Shown: in pieces, positions 8,024 through 17,356 of the stretch
Layout of the letters: the number at the start of each line of letters is the position of its first letter
How positions within the stretch are numbered: position 1 is the first letter of the stretch
Virus record (IMG/VR): IMGVR_UViG_3300025138_000097
Span: 1-40,728 of that record
Source of the DNA: a virus
Length of the DNA stretch: 40,728 bases
Direction: 5' to 3' (one strand)
Position numbers and translations under genes: made by a program
The notes under the pieces: generated by a model
What the model was told of the DNA's origin: nothing
What the model saw: the letters and a program-made list of their open reading frames with translations, nothing else
The model's database searches: none

Positions 8024-10647
8024 TAGTTATCCTCTGTCATTGTTTTGTATATTTGCGTACCTGTAATAGTTGGTGTCATTCTAAGTGACTCAAACATAAT
8101 AGTTGTTAATTCTTGCAATTGTCTTTCATTTACAGTTTTATCTTTTACTGCTTTGTACAATGTACTGAATATTTTACGTGCTTCTGTGCCTTTTGTTTTG
8201 ACCATCATTTCAGCTAATTCTTTATTAATAATTGCTAATCTTCTGCCTTCTAATATATCTGTTCGTGCAATTTTATTAAGTAACTTACCAACAGTTGCTG
8301 ATGCATCTGATGTGCCTTTTAATGCCCCACCTATAACTCCTTTTTCAACTGAAACTGCATCTCTTTTCATTTCTTCAACTGATGCACGTACAAATGTTTT
8401 TGAGTTTTGATTAACTGCTGCTTGTAAAGCTAATGCTGCTTCTGATTTATCTAATTCTTTAATAATTGCTTTATATTGTTTTTCATCTGGTATTAATAAT
8501 CTTAATTTTTGTCTAGCACTTTTACTAGAAAATTCTTTAAATAATTTTTGCATTGATTGAACATCAGCACCTTTTGTTGCAGTTGCTTTAACGTTTCCTA
8601 TCATTCTATCTAATTCAGCACGTAAACCCATCGCTACCATTTCTCGTTCTTCTTTACCTATATTTTTATCGTTAAGTTTTCTAGCTAAACTTGCAACAGT
8701 AACTTTTGGTGTCAAAGCAGTTTCACCAATTTCTACTGCATTAGTACGTGTAATAACTTCTTGTCCTTTTAATAATGCTTTTTCGTAATTTGGATTTAAT
8801 TTTTTTAACGCTCCTGTAAGTTCATACCTCATTTGATTTGCATAAACTGAAAGACCGCTTTTCTTTACAGGGTCATATGCTAAATTACCTAATGCTCTTT
8901 TTAAATAATCTAATTGCATCATGTTTGGTTGTTTAATTACTTTAAACAAACCATCATCTCCAACTATCATACTTATTTGTCCTGCTTCTTTACCTTGCAT
9001 TTGCAACAATGCGTTTGCCTCTTTTAACGCAGTTCTTTTTAAATCTTCAGGCATTCTTTGCAATACATCTAAAACAATTTCACCTTCTTTGGTGTTATAG
9101 TTAATTTTAGTGTTGTATGCTTTTTTGTAAGCTTCTCCACGTGGTTTTGCTGAGTCTGCATACAATTTAAGTTGCACACCTTCAGCATCTTGTTTAATTG
9201 GTGGGTTTGTACCGGGCACATCAGGCAAATCAGCTATATTTTTGTTAATACTTTTTTCTAAAGTACCTCCGACAGATTGCAATCTACCTTTAATAGCAGT
9301 GTCTATTATTTCTGCTGCTGCTCCACCCGATGCTGCAATAGCGTCTGTTAGAGCTCTTGTTGCTTCTGTAGCATCTGCAATCATTTGTTGTGAGCCACCT
9401 TTATTCATGTCTTTTAAAACATCTTTTAAAGCACGACCTGATTCATTTAAAATGTTTTTAAGAAGAGTTGCTGCACCAACACCTACACCAAATGCTTCTT
9501 GTATCATAGGAATTGATGATTGTTTTAAACCATTTTTTACAGCATGATAACCATAAGCAATAGCTTTTGGAGCTAAATATGATAGTGAGCCAGTTGCTAG
9601 ACCTATTGCACCTTGTTGCACAGCTTGTGCTATAGCAGCAGATTCTCTTTTTTCACCTTCGCTACCTAAGTAACCACTAACACCACCTTCAATAAAATTA
9701 AATACACCACTAGCTCCTGCTGTAGCAAATATACCTGTAGCTAAAGGTACTGTTGCTAACCACGTGTAAAAAGTAGCAGGCAATGCTAAGGCTACTGGTA
9801 ATGCTGTAGATACTGCACCAAATATATCAGCAGCCATTGCTTTAGTAGGTTCTGCTGTACCATAAGCCTCACTCATAGCTCTTATATTATTTTTAATTAA
9901 ATCACCATCGCCACCAAAATAATTTACTATGCCACCTAATGCTTCATCAGTGCCTTTACCTACAAATAATGGTGATTGTAATAATCTTGCTCCTAATCCT
10001 TTTCCGGGGTTTAAGTCTAGTAGATTTTGTGCATCATCGACAGCTCTTAAATCGTTAACTGTTTCGCCTTCAAATTGTCCACCGAGTTGTGTAGCTTGAA
10101 ATTCTGCTAACGCTTGTTCTACATAAGCAGGGTCACCTGTACTAAATCCTGCATCTTGGTCAATATATCCACGTGTTCCATTTGCCATTTGATAAACAAA
10201 TCTACCTGAAGATACTCCATCTGCATTTTTAAAATCGGCTAATATTTCGTATGGTTTTGCTTGTTCTTCTACAGGCTGTGCTGATTCAACAACAGCTTGG
10301 TCAACAGCAGAATTATCAATCACTTGTCCTGTGTCATTTGTAATAGCTTGTTGATTGTTTAATACACCAGTAGGCTCTATAACATTTTGAAAACTATCAA
10401 CGCTTTCTGTCATAACCGGTTCTTGCATAGAGGTTTGTGACGCTGCTGCTTCTAATTGTGCCTCTAGGTTTGCTCTTGATGTATCAGCAACAACTGGTGG
10501 TTTATAATCAGGATATTGAGTTCTTAATGTATTAACTAAATACTGAATGTCAGCTTTTATTTTATTAGCTTCTTCAGGTGATGAGGCTTTTTGTAACGCA
10601 GCATCAGCTCTTATAATAGTTTGTTTTAATTGTTCTAAGTCAGCCAT
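8023..10647 (-). CDS. Large internal virion / ejection protein candidate
   Basis: This 874-residue protein lies directly upstream of the portal gene. A coiled-coil N-terminus (ASSPEEANKIKADIQYLV) and a low-complexity linker are followed by PYEILADFKNADG near 145. A strongly hydrophobic Gly/Ala-rich stretch covers about 270-345 (ALPVALALPATFYTWLATVP and nearby) and could insert into a membrane. A long helical Lys/Glu-rich C-terminal half follows. Size, membrane-active segment and position match proteins ejected with the DNA in podoviruses such as P22 gp16/gp20 or T7 gp15/gp16. This is inferred from architecture, not from a conserved motif. Stop and start codons overlap those of both neighbours. 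Confidence 0.7.
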   Translation of the reverse strand: MADLEQLKQTIIRADAALQKASSPEEANKIKADIQYLVNTLRTQYPDYKPPVVADTSRANLEAQLEAAASQTSMQEPVMTESVDSFQNVIEPTGVLNNQQAITNDTGQVIDNSAVDQAVVESAQPVEEQAKPYEILADFKNADGVSSGRFVYQMANGTRGYIDQDAGFSTGDPAYVEQALAEFQATQLGGQFEGETVNDLRAVDDAQNLLDLNPGKGLGARLLQSPLFVGKGTDEALGGIVNYFGGDGDLIKNNIRAMSEAYGTAEPTKAMAADIFGAVSTALPVALALPATFYTWLATVPLATGIFATAGASGVFNFIEGGVSGYLGSEGEKRESAAIAQAVQQGAIGLATGSLSYLAPKAIAYGYHAVKNGLKQSSIPMIQEAFGVGVGAATLLKNILNESGRALKDVLKDMNKGGSQQMIADATEATRALTDAIAASGGAAAEIIDTAIKGRLQSVGGTLEKSINKNIADLPDVPGTNPPIKQDAEGVQLKLYADSAKPRGEAYKKAYNTKINYNTKEGEIVLDVLQRMPEDLKRTALKEANALLQMQGKEAGQISMIVGDDGLFKVIKQPNMMQLDYLKRALGNLAYDPVKKSGLSVYANQMRYELTGALKKLNPNYEKALLKGQEVITRTNAVEIGETALTPKVTVASLARKLNDKNIGKEEREMVAMGLRAELDRMIGNVKATATKGADVQSMQKLFKEFSSKSARQKLRLLIPDEKQYKAIIKELDKSEAALALQAAVNQNSKTFVRASVEEMKRDAVSVEKGVIGGALKGTSDASATVGKLLNKIARTDILEGRRLAIINKELAEMMVKTKGTEARKIFSTLYKAVKDKTVNERQLQELTTIMFESLRMTPTITGTQIYKTMTEDN

Positions 10648-12080
10648 TAATAATCGTTCATTATTCTATTTAGATTTGCATCGTCATCTTTCTTTTTTAC
10701 TTTGGCTCTTATTGGTGCGTCATAAGTTTGCATGTTTTGGTCAAGCACGTGTTTTTCATATTTACCATAATAAATTGAATACCCATCTTCGCCTAATGTA
10801 CTTACACGTTCATTGTATGTGTTCAATGCTTCCATAAGTTTATCAAGTCGATTTTGTGTAATTTTTTGCAACGTTTCAATTTGGAAATCTAAACTACCAG
10901 TGAATGATGCTTGTAAGAATTTTCTTTCTTCAACTGTGTCTAAACCCCTAGCACCAATACCTAATGCACTTATTAATGGGAAAACATCGCCACCCATTGA
11001 AGCTTGTAATAATTCTGTATTAATTGCTTGTTGTCCATCACCTAATCCTAAAGCTGATAACATTCTAGATGCTTGTGTATATAAAGGTTCAAATACACCT
11101 GTTCTAATTTCTCCTTCATCAGCCTTATCAAGTATATCTTGCATATCATGAATTTTTCGTATCTGTTGAATTAATTTTGGTGCATTTTCATGAATTGTAG
11201 TAAATCTTTTTAATTGTGGTTCTACTGCAGCAGTAACCCATGCATCTTGTTCTTCATCTTCAATTGTTACATCTACATTAACACCACCTGTACCACCAAC
11301 TATAATTGCTCGCATGTCATTTTCAAAACTATGGTCAGGAACACCATCGCCATTAGAATCTCTTGTGTAATAAGTAGGGTTTTCATCTCGGAAGTTTCTT
11401 AATGCTTCTTGCTCTACTTGGAAGCTTGCTAAATTATCTTGTGGTACACCTATAATGCTTAGTTGTTCTTCACTCCATCCACCCGGAGGTGGAGATGCTA
11501 ACAATATTAATCTTTTTTCTGTATCTGACTTAGTTTCCTCATTAACTGGAATTTTTAATAATGCTCTTTCTACATCTGACACGTTTTCTATGCCACCTTT
11601 ATCCTCAATAATCTTCATAGCATATTCATGGTCACGCATTGTTTCTGTGCCTTTTACGTCTTGTGACATTTCAAAAGCCTTAGCAGGTGTAATAATTTTA
11701 CCTCGTACCATTGCAATTAAATCAGGTCTCTCTTTTCCTTTAAGATATTCTATGGTTTGATTAATTTTTCCTTGTAATGCCTTGGCATCAGCTTCTGCTT
11801 TTTTTGTAGCATTTATACTATTAATTCTAGACTCTACACTATTAGCTAAATTTGCGTCAGGCTCTAATCTAAGTGTATTAAAACCAAGACCCATCCGATA
11901 CACATCTTCTTGGCTCATGCCTTTAAACATTGAGTTGCTTATCCCTTGAAATGCACCACCAATGCTGTTGTTAGCCATTTGGGTTGGCTGTTCTTCTTCT
12001 TGTTTATTACCAAGCAGTCCACCTCCTGCCATTTGACCTAACAAAAGTCCACCAAATAATTGTCCAAGTCCTAATGACAT
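10647..12080 (-). CDS. Internal virion protein candidate with GARGL motif
   Basis: This 477-residue protein starts with a Gly/Leu-rich hydrophobic segment (MSLGLGQLFGGLLLGQMAGGGLL). A long helical region follows. Around 360-385 is ALGIGARGLDTVEERKFLQ, after which comes a helical end with ETLQKITQNRLDKLMEALNTYNERV. A very similar motif, GVGARGLNTAAEQKFLQ, occurs in the 201-residue protein at 17,984-18,589, so the two share a domain or ancestry. Position among the ejection-type genes suggests a virion or DNA-delivery role. The motif itself has no function I can assign. Confidence 0.65.
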   Translation of the reverse strand: MSLGLGQLFGGLLLGQMAGGGLLGNKQEEEQPTQMANNSIGGAFQGISNSMFKGMSQEDVYRMGLGFNTLRLEPDANLANSVESRINSINATKKAEADAKALQGKINQTIEYLKGKERPDLIAMVRGKIITPAKAFEMSQDVKGTETMRDHEYAMKIIEDKGGIENVSDVERALLKIPVNEETKSDTEKRLILLASPPPGGWSEEQLSIIGVPQDNLASFQVEQEALRNFRDENPTYYTRDSNGDGVPDHSFENDMRAIIVGGTGGVNVDVTIEDEEQDAWVTAAVEPQLKRFTTIHENAPKLIQQIRKIHDMQDILDKADEGEIRTGVFEPLYTQASRMLSALGLGDGQQAINTELLQASMGGDVFPLISALGIGARGLDTVEERKFLQASFTGSLDFQIETLQKITQNRLDKLMEALNTYNERVSTLGEDGYSIYYGKYEKHVLDQNMQTYDAPIRAKVKKKDDDANLNRIMNDY

Positions 12081-12081
12081 T

Positions 12082-13308
12082 TTAGCCTCCGTATGCTTGT
12101 GTGGCTGCTGTCAAGTAATCAAACAGACCATTTTGTTTAGTTGTAGTTTGGGTTTCAGGTACTGGTGTGTTACCAAGTGCAGCAGTTACATAGCCAAGAC
12201 TATTTACTGGCTGGTTAGCAAATCCTTTAAACTGCCCTTGAGCTGCATCAAATAATGCTTGTTGCATAGCTTGTTGTTGCATACCTTGTTGCATTAAGTT
12301 ATTATTAACTTGCTGACCCATACCAAATCCAAGATTAGATATTTGTGCTAATTGGTTAGCTGCCCCTAATCGTTGGTTTTGTCCTTGCATTCCTGCTGAT
12401 TGATTAGCTAAACTAGCTTGCAATTGATTGTTAATGTCTTGCATGCCAGCTTGTTGATTAGCTAGACCAGCTTGCATTCCTGCTGATTGGTTAGCCAGCC
12501 CTGCTTGTAATGCGTTTCCTTGATTAGCCAATGCACCTTGCATGCCATATTGTTGATTCATACCTTGTGCTTGAAGAGCATTACCTTGATTAGCTAAACC
12601 AACTTGTAAAGCATTACCTTGATTCATGCCTTGTGCCTGTAACGCATTGCCTTGGTTTGCAAGTCCTGCTTGTAACGCATTAGCTTGGTTTGCCAATTGC
12701 CCTTGCATATTGTTACCTTGATTAGCTAGTTGACCTTGAAAATTATTACCAATGTCTTGTAAGGCTGCATTTTGTGAGTTTTGAAACCCTGCTTGTCTTA
12801 GACCTGCTGATGATTGAGCTAACTGGCTTAATGTATCTCTACCAATCTCACCCATAGCAATACCATGTCGGCTACCACCAAAAGCATTTGCTGCCTGTGC
12901 TTGCCCTTGTAAGGTGTTAAGACCCATGTTAGCACCTCGTAGTATGTCAGCTTCATTAGCTTGCACTACAGCATTATCATATTGATTCATGTAAGGGTTT
13001 AGACTTGTTGCAGCTAGTGTTTGTGGTGTTACATTTGTACCAGCAACATTTGAGCCGGCAACATTAGAGCCAGTTACATTTTGTCCGATTACATTAGAAC
13101 CTGTTACGTTGTAATTACTTGGTGTAATATTTGAACCAGCTACGTTTGTTGGATTGACTGCTGCACTTGTTCCTGCTACACCTACTTGACTAGGCTTGTA
13201 ACCCATACCTAACGCAGAACCCATGCCTGCACCTTGTATACCTTGTGCTGCTAGGCTATTAATGTTTGGTGGAGTTTTTTGACCACCGGGTAGTCCTTGA
13301 TTTGCCAT
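12082..13308 (-). CDS. Gln/Asn-rich virion protein with pentapeptide-like and 11-residue repeats
   Basis: This 408-residue protein has two repeat blocks. Residues 54-95 repeat a five-residue unit such as GSNVA/GSNVT. Residues 194-310 repeat an 11-residue unit LANQGNALQAG about ten times, with one 7-residue interruption. A non-repetitive part (105-190) with NPYMNQYDNAVVQANEADIL and GGSRHGIAMGE lies between them. Eleven-residue periodicity is typical of right-handed coiled coils. It overlaps or abuts its neighbours in the tail/ejection operon, so a tail, tube or ejected component is likely. I cannot assign it more closely. Confidence 0.65.
   Translation of the reverse strand: MANQGLPGGQKTPPNINSLAAQGIQGAGMGSALGMGYKPSQVGVAGTSAAVNPTNVAGSNITPSNYNVTGSNVIGQNVTGSNVAGSNVAGTNVTPQTLAATSLNPYMNQYDNAVVQANEADILRGANMGLNTLQGQAQAANAFGGSRHGIAMGEIGRDTLSQLAQSSAGLRQAGFQNSQNAALQDIGNNFQGQLANQGNNMQGQLANQANALQAGLANQGNALQAQGMNQGNALQVGLANQGNALQAQGMNQQYGMQGALANQGNALQAGLANQSAGMQAGLANQQAGMQDINNQLQASLANQSAGMQGQNQRLGAANQLAQISNLGFGMGQQVNNNLMQQGMQQQAMQQALFDAAQGQFKGFANQPVNSLGYVTAALGNTPVPETQTTTKQNGLFDYLTAATQAYGG
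12379..12729 (-). repeat. 33-bp coding tandem repeats (11-residue units)
   Basis: Within the 408-residue gene, about ten 33-bp units each encode a variant of LANQGNALQAG. One shorter unit lies near residues 293-299. Units differ at synonymous and some coding positions, so they are not very recent copies. A second block of 15-bp units (13,024-13,149) encodes GSNV-type pentapeptides. Confidence 0.75.
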
Positions 13309-13979
13309 TATAGACCTCCATATAAACTTGTACGTGGTCGGTAATTACTTGTTAATTTTTTAGCTTTTACTGCGTTTTGATGTGCTATGTCTTTTGCTTT
13401 AGGAACATAAGTTGATTTTTGTCCGTAAGCACTTTCTAATTGACTGTTTGTACTATTTGGACTTACTTGTTCTTCGTGTGCTACTCTATCTTTTGTACTC
13501 CAAGTATTTGGATTGTATGGATTGTAAGCAGGTTTTTGCCCACCAAAGTTAACACTTACGTTACCACCGCCACCGCCACCGCCACGTGCTAAATTTTGTG
13601 GCACAGCGTTTCCAAACAAATTGTTGTAAGCATTCATGTTTGCTGGGTCTCTTGCTGTAAGTTCTTTGAGTGCTTGGTCATATAATCCAATTGAGCCATA
13701 ACCTTGCATACCATTAGCATATGTTGTAGGAGTTGGCATACCTGCTGTCGCATCTGTAGGAGCTAATAAACCAAAAGCTGCTGCAGTATTTGCATTGTTT
13801 TGCATTGCCTGTGTTTGATTTGGATTTAGAGCTGCGACTTGTCCACCTGTGTAAGGCATGTATTTAATTTGTTGTACAGCTTCTGCCCTTTGTAAGTTTC
13901 TGTCAGCTGGAGCACGTACCCATTCAGGTATTGTTGTCTCCGTTTTTTTGCTACCACCTTTTCCGCCACCACCACTCAT
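13308..13979 (-). CDS. Conserved podovirus virion protein, Gly-rich N-terminus
   Basis: This 223-residue protein begins MSGGGGKGGSKKTETTIPEW followed by RAEAVQQIKYMPYTGGQVAALNPNQTQAM. A similar N-terminus (Gly/Ser-rich start, then P-E-W and 'Y-P-Y-G-P-x-V-A-A-L') recurs in proteins between tail and ejection genes of other marine podoviruses. A run of nine glycines sits near residue 137. Function is unknown, and a tail or ejection role is inferred from position. The next gene starts at its last base. Confidence 0.65.
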   Translation of the reverse strand: MSGGGGKGGSKKTETTIPEWVRAPADRNLQRAEAVQQIKYMPYTGGQVAALNPNQTQAMQNNANTAAAFGLLAPTDATAGMPTPTTYANGMQGYGSIGLYDQALKELTARDPANMNAYNNLFGNAVPQNLARGGGGGGGNVSVNFGGQKPAYNPYNPNTWSTKDRVAHEEQVSPNSTNSQLESAYGQKSTYVPKAKDIAHQNAVKAKKLTSNYRPRTSLYGGL

Positions 13980-13980
13980 G

Positions 13981-14358
13981 TCAAAACTCCTTCAATAATG
14001 TTGTAAACTGTTCTGACCAGCCTCTTGACTGCAAGACTTTTTTCCACCCTTTGCGTCCTGCTACTGTCATGCCATCACAGCCTTGTAATTTACCCCATGC
14101 CATTGCGTCATCGTGCATGTCCGTAATTTGTTTAATTCCATAGCCTTTATCACCACCTGCTAAGAATACATGAAGCACTTTCTTATTAGGATACACGATA
14201 ACTTCTGTTACTGCACATCCGTTTGCACCCATCCATAGTTGCATGTGACCACTTATGACCCCATCAACAATGTCTTTAAAGTCATGCGTTTCACCACCTT
14301 TTTTCAGTGCTGACTCAATCCATGCTTTACCACGCATAAGTTCTTCTTGTATATTCAT
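13981..14358 (-). CDS. GNAT-like-fold small phage protein
   Basis: This 125-residue protein has a pattern seen in many phages next to tail genes: IESALKKGGETHDFKDIVDGVISGHMQLW, then TEVIVYPNKKVLHVFLAGGD, then a C-terminal DGMTVAGRKGWKKVLQSRGW. The strand-turn-strand core and the G-R-x-G-W end resemble an acetyltransferase-like (GNAT) fold. Whether it binds acetyl-CoA or acetylates anything is not shown by the sequence. It overlaps the 71-residue gene upstream by four bases and lies one base from the 223-residue gene downstream. Confidence 0.65.
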   Translation of the reverse strand: MNIQEELMRGKAWIESALKKGGETHDFKDIVDGVISGHMQLWMGANGCAVTEVIVYPNKKVLHVFLAGGDKGYGIKQITDMHDDAMAWGKLQGCDGMTVAGRKGWKKVLQSRGWSEQFTTLLKEF

Positions 14359-14570
14359 GGGTCTAATTTTATCCTAATCCATGCACCATTTTTAGAAACT
14401 ACAGGACAACCCTGTGCCTTATCGTACATAATAATGCCATCTTGTGTAGCTTTACTATCTGCATTATAAAACTGTAACTTGTTTCTTGTTGTAGTTATAA
14501 ATGTATTTAAACGTTCACCCCAAGGTTTCCAATCGCTACCTAATGGTGGTGGTGGATTTGCGACACTCAT
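14355..14570 (-). CDS. Small conserved virion-region protein
   Basis: This 71-residue protein has a Pro-rich N-terminus (PPPPLGSDWKPWGERLNTF) and a compact C-terminal part (KLQFYNADSKATQDGIIMY, PVVSKNGAWIRI). The C-terminal half looks like a small beta module of the type often found in tail or fibre accessory proteins. It overlaps both neighbours by four bases (ATGA type), so it is translationally coupled to the nozzle and GNAT-like genes. Role unknown. Confidence 0.7.
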   Translation of the reverse strand: MSVANPPPPLGSDWKPWGERLNTFITTTRNKLQFYNADSKATQDGIIMYDKAQGCPVVSKNGAWIRIKLDP

Positions 14571-16048
14571 CGTCTACCTCCAGCATTTGCTTCTATACGC
14601 ATGACACCTGACCGCCAATTATCATTACCTACACCTTGTACTTTTATTCTTACTTGTCTACCCTGAAACCTTACATCAGTAGGATTAGACATTGTAAATG
14701 CACCATGTGATGTTTCCGTATCATTAGGATGAAAACGTGTTTTAAATGTAACTTCTACTTGTCCTTGTGTTTTTTCGTCAGGTATAAGCTGTGTTACTTT
14801 CATAATGCTATCACCATTGCCAAGACTAATTGAACCTGATTCTGCAAAAGGTTTAGCAGAGCCTGTGTGCGTGTAACCTGTCTCTTGATTGTAAATATTA
14901 CCACTTGCATCTGCCCATATTGGATTTGAAAATATACCTTGGTCAACACCTGCTGTTCTGCTTAATTCACCAGTAATCCAATGTCCTTCTTTGTAGTCTA
15001 ATGCTACATATCTATCGTTTTCGTTTGACGTTGCTGATGGATAAAACCACCATATTTCACTGTGTTGTGAATTATGCACAGCATAAACTTTTGTTTTTTG
15101 TGAAGGGTTCATGCTATCAAATACATAGTCTGCTACTTCACATGCAATTTCTTTTGCTACTGAACCATCAAATGTAAAGAACCCATTTTTACCCATCCAA
15201 AAAGCACCTTCATCAATTGCAACTGCTCCACGTCTTGACGCTACACCACATGCTGTACCTACTCTTTCAAATCCATACACGAATGGAGCACCTGAATAAC
15301 TTGCAATGTGTGCATCATTGTCTGTGAGTATTAGTGTACGACCTCTCATTCGTAAGCCACACATTATTTGACCAGTAGTTTGTAATTCAAAATCACCAGC
15401 TTGGTTGGTAGCTGCTGCACTCCACGTAGTGTTATTTTCTTGGTCACACCATTGTACTTTTCGAGGATTACCACCAGCACCTAAAGCAAAAACAAATCGT
15501 TCTTCTGTTACTACAATGCCTTTATTATTTATTGGTGCATTATTTAGAGCTGTAGGTTTGACACCAGTGTTGAGTAGCCATTGATATATCTTTCCATCTT
15601 TAGAAGAACATGCTATTAAGTTCTGTCCGTAAGTATCTAATGACCAAGTTGTAGCTTCAGAATATACACCTGATGCAGTTGGAGCATTACCCCAATTAGA
15701 TTGACCATAGAACCCACCACCATAACCTGTATTTAAAGCACCACTTACTGTACCACTAGTTAAACCAGTAGGAGTTATATCAAAAACTGTTTGTGAGGGG
15801 TTTACATAATATAACTTTTCGTGTGTTCCAGCAGCTAAATGTTCTGACGAAGTATTGTCTAACCATGAAATCATAGCTCTTGGTGGTGATGCAAATGCAC
15901 TAGCTTTTCTTGTTGTCCATCCACCTACAGGTCGCAAAGACCCATCAAGCCATCTGACAAGACTAGCATCTCTCCAACGATTAGAAGCTTGGAAATCTGT
16001 TCCATTTCTATATTGACCCGGTGGTATTTGTAAAGGTATTAATGCCAT
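14567..16048 (-). CDS. Tail nozzle / DNA-stabilisation protein candidate (P22 gp10-like)
   Basis: This 493-residue, beta-rich protein begins PPGQYRNGTDFQASNRWRDASLVRW with LRPVGGWTTR. This opening is common in marine podovirus proteins annotated as stabilisation or nozzle proteins. Repeated Trp/Tyr/Gly-rich strands follow (EHLAAGTHEKLYYVNP, YGQNLIACSSKDGKIYQW, ALGAGGNPRKVQWCDQENNTTW, GAFWMGKNGFFTFDGS), which suggest a beta-propeller. P22 gp10 closes the portal channel and holds the tail needle (family knowledge). The assignment rests on overall pattern and gene order, not on a diagnostic motif. Confidence 0.55.
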   Translation of the reverse strand: MALIPLQIPPGQYRNGTDFQASNRWRDASLVRWLDGSLRPVGGWTTRKASAFASPPRAMISWLDNTSSEHLAAGTHEKLYYVNPSQTVFDITPTGLTSGTVSGALNTGYGGGFYGQSNWGNAPTASGVYSEATTWSLDTYGQNLIACSSKDGKIYQWLLNTGVKPTALNNAPINNKGIVVTEERFVFALGAGGNPRKVQWCDQENNTTWSAAATNQAGDFELQTTGQIMCGLRMRGRTLILTDNDAHIASYSGAPFVYGFERVGTACGVASRRGAVAIDEGAFWMGKNGFFTFDGSVAKEIACEVADYVFDSMNPSQKTKVYAVHNSQHSEIWWFYPSATSNENDRYVALDYKEGHWITGELSRTAGVDQGIFSNPIWADASGNIYNQETGYTHTGSAKPFAESGSISLGNGDSIMKVTQLIPDEKTQGQVEVTFKTRFHPNDTETSHGAFTMSNPTDVRFQGRQVRIKVQGVGNDNWRSGVMRIEANAGGRR

Positions 16049-16049
16049 A

Positions 16050-16970
16050 TTATGCTGCTATCTGTGTCCAAGTTACGGAATCATTGGTTATGATTTCCCA
16101 TTTTTCTCTACCTATTGTAGCTACACCAGATGTTGCACTTAATGCACCCGATGTACTTTGTACTCTGTTGCATGTTGCTAAAATACTAGATTCAGGTTGC
16201 GTAACTGCATGTCCTTGAAATATTTGTTCGGAATCTGAGACCACAGTCGCAGTTCCAATTGAGGATGCGATACCACCTCTCGTGGCAAATCCTAATACTG
16301 CAATACTAGCATTAGCTGTTGGTGTACCTGAACCAAATCTTACTTTGTTACATATAGCTGCTACTGAAGAAGTTGCTGGTAAAGTTACTGCAATTGAAAC
16401 TACAAACACTCCAGAACCTGTAAGACTAGCTACTGCCGATGAAGTCGCAGAGCCACCTCTTGTAGCAAAACCAACTGAAGTAATTGCACTTGTTGGAGAC
16501 GCTGTTGCTCCACTAGTTCGAGTTCTTGTTCCATTGCCTGTTGAGTTAACAGAAGTTTGCGATGAACCTTCTATTAATACCGAACCTTCAGGAATTCTTC
16601 TTGCTACACAAGATATACTTGATGCAGCACTTGCTGTAGCTGATGATTCACGTACTCTCTTAACTTCAGCACTAACTGACGATGTTGCTGTTACTACTGT
16701 TTGTAAATCTCCTTGAGTAAATGCATTGATACCATATGACCCCATGCCATAAGCAAATTCATCAATACGTTCTATGATTACAACTTCACCACTACAACTA
16801 GCAGAAGCTGTTACTGTAGTTGTAGCACCACCCATTCCAATTGCTACTGCAAAACCGACAGCAGGTATTGTACAAGTTGCTGTTAGTGAGGCTGAGGCAT
16901 CCTTAACATCACCAGCACTCGACCCCCAACTACGTAGTCCATAGTACGACTCACCATACTCAAAAGCCAT
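16050..16970 (-). CDS. Ser/Thr/Ala-rich repeat tail-region protein
   Basis: This 306-residue protein has low sequence complexity and internal repeats. YG-rich motifs occur twice in the first part (FEYGESYYGLRSWG and FAYGMGSYGINAF). GFATRGG is repeated in the middle, and AICNKVRFGSG / ATCNRVQSTSG recur at a spacing of roughly 100 residues. The C-terminus (WEIITNDSVTWTQIAA) is unique. Predicted mainly beta strands with regular hydrophobic alternation suit a fibrous or sheath-like tail component. It lies one base from the nozzle candidate. Function is inferred only. Confidence 0.6.
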   Translation of the reverse strand: MAFEYGESYYGLRSWGSSAGDVKDASASLTATCTIPAVGFAVAIGMGGATTTVTASASCSGEVVIIERIDEFAYGMGSYGINAFTQGDLQTVVTATSSVSAEVKRVRESSATASAASSISCVARRIPEGSVLIEGSSQTSVNSTGNGTRTRTSGATASPTSAITSVGFATRGGSATSSAVASLTGSGVFVVSIAVTLPATSSVAAICNKVRFGSGTPTANASIAVLGFATRGGIASSIGTATVVSDSEQIFQGHAVTQPESSILATCNRVQSTSGALSATSGVATIGREKWEIITNDSVTWTQIAA

Positions 16971-16975
16971 TTACT

Positions 16976-17356
16976 TTAGTTCAGCGTTATATCTAAGTCA
17001 CCTGTCGGTACTCGAAACACGTCACCAGTTTCAATAACTTTAGAGGCAGACAATGTCGCATATGCCATCATGTTTCCTGATGAGGCTGCATCAAATACTG
17101 CAACGTGTGTTACTGTTCCGTAGTTACCTGTAGCTGTAGGAAATTCTACTGCTGCGTTGTTAGATGTTGTAGCACCTGACGTTGTAAAGTTGACTGCTTT
17201 TCTTGTATAGCCACCACCACTAACTTCAGTACCACCACCAGTTTCACCCGGAGCACCTGTAAACAATGCTAAGTAATGCTGAGATGGAGCTGAGTAAGCT
17301 GCACCTGCAAATACGTGGTCTAAAATTTCTGTTTCTAAAAAGTTTGTAAAACTCAT
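16976..17356 (-). CDS. Tail-fibre-like small virion protein
   Basis: This 126-residue protein matches a widespread phage family by pattern: TNFLETEILDHVF, HYLALFTGAPGETGGGTEVSGGGYTRKAV, a central VEFPTATGNYGTVTHVAVFDAASSGN, and a C-terminal GDVFRVPTGDLDITLN. Members are usually annotated as tail-fibre or tail proteins, and the fold is probably a compact beta sandwich. It overlaps the head-tail adaptor gene by four bases, so it probably belongs to the neck or tail tip. Confidence 0.72.
   Translation of the reverse strand: MSFTNFLETEILDHVFAGAAYSAPSQHYLALFTGAPGETGGGTEVSGGGYTRKAVNFTTSGATTSNNAAVEFPTATGNYGTVTHVAVFDAASSGNMMAYATLSASKVIETGDVFRVPTGDLDITLN

Noticed and set aside
8045-8410. 121-residue plus-strand frame
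   Set aside because: Shadow of the 874-residue gene. Hydrophobic composition arises from the complement of Glu/Lys/Asn codons.
12379-12729. CRISPR-like array
   Set aside because: The 33-bp repeats are in frame within a gene, have no unique spacers and no neighbouring cas genes.
16282-16716. 144-residue plus-strand frame
   Set aside because: It is the complement of the repetitive Ser/Thr/Ala-rich gene. Low-complexity genes give long antisense frames. No ribosome site and a different direction from all neighbours.
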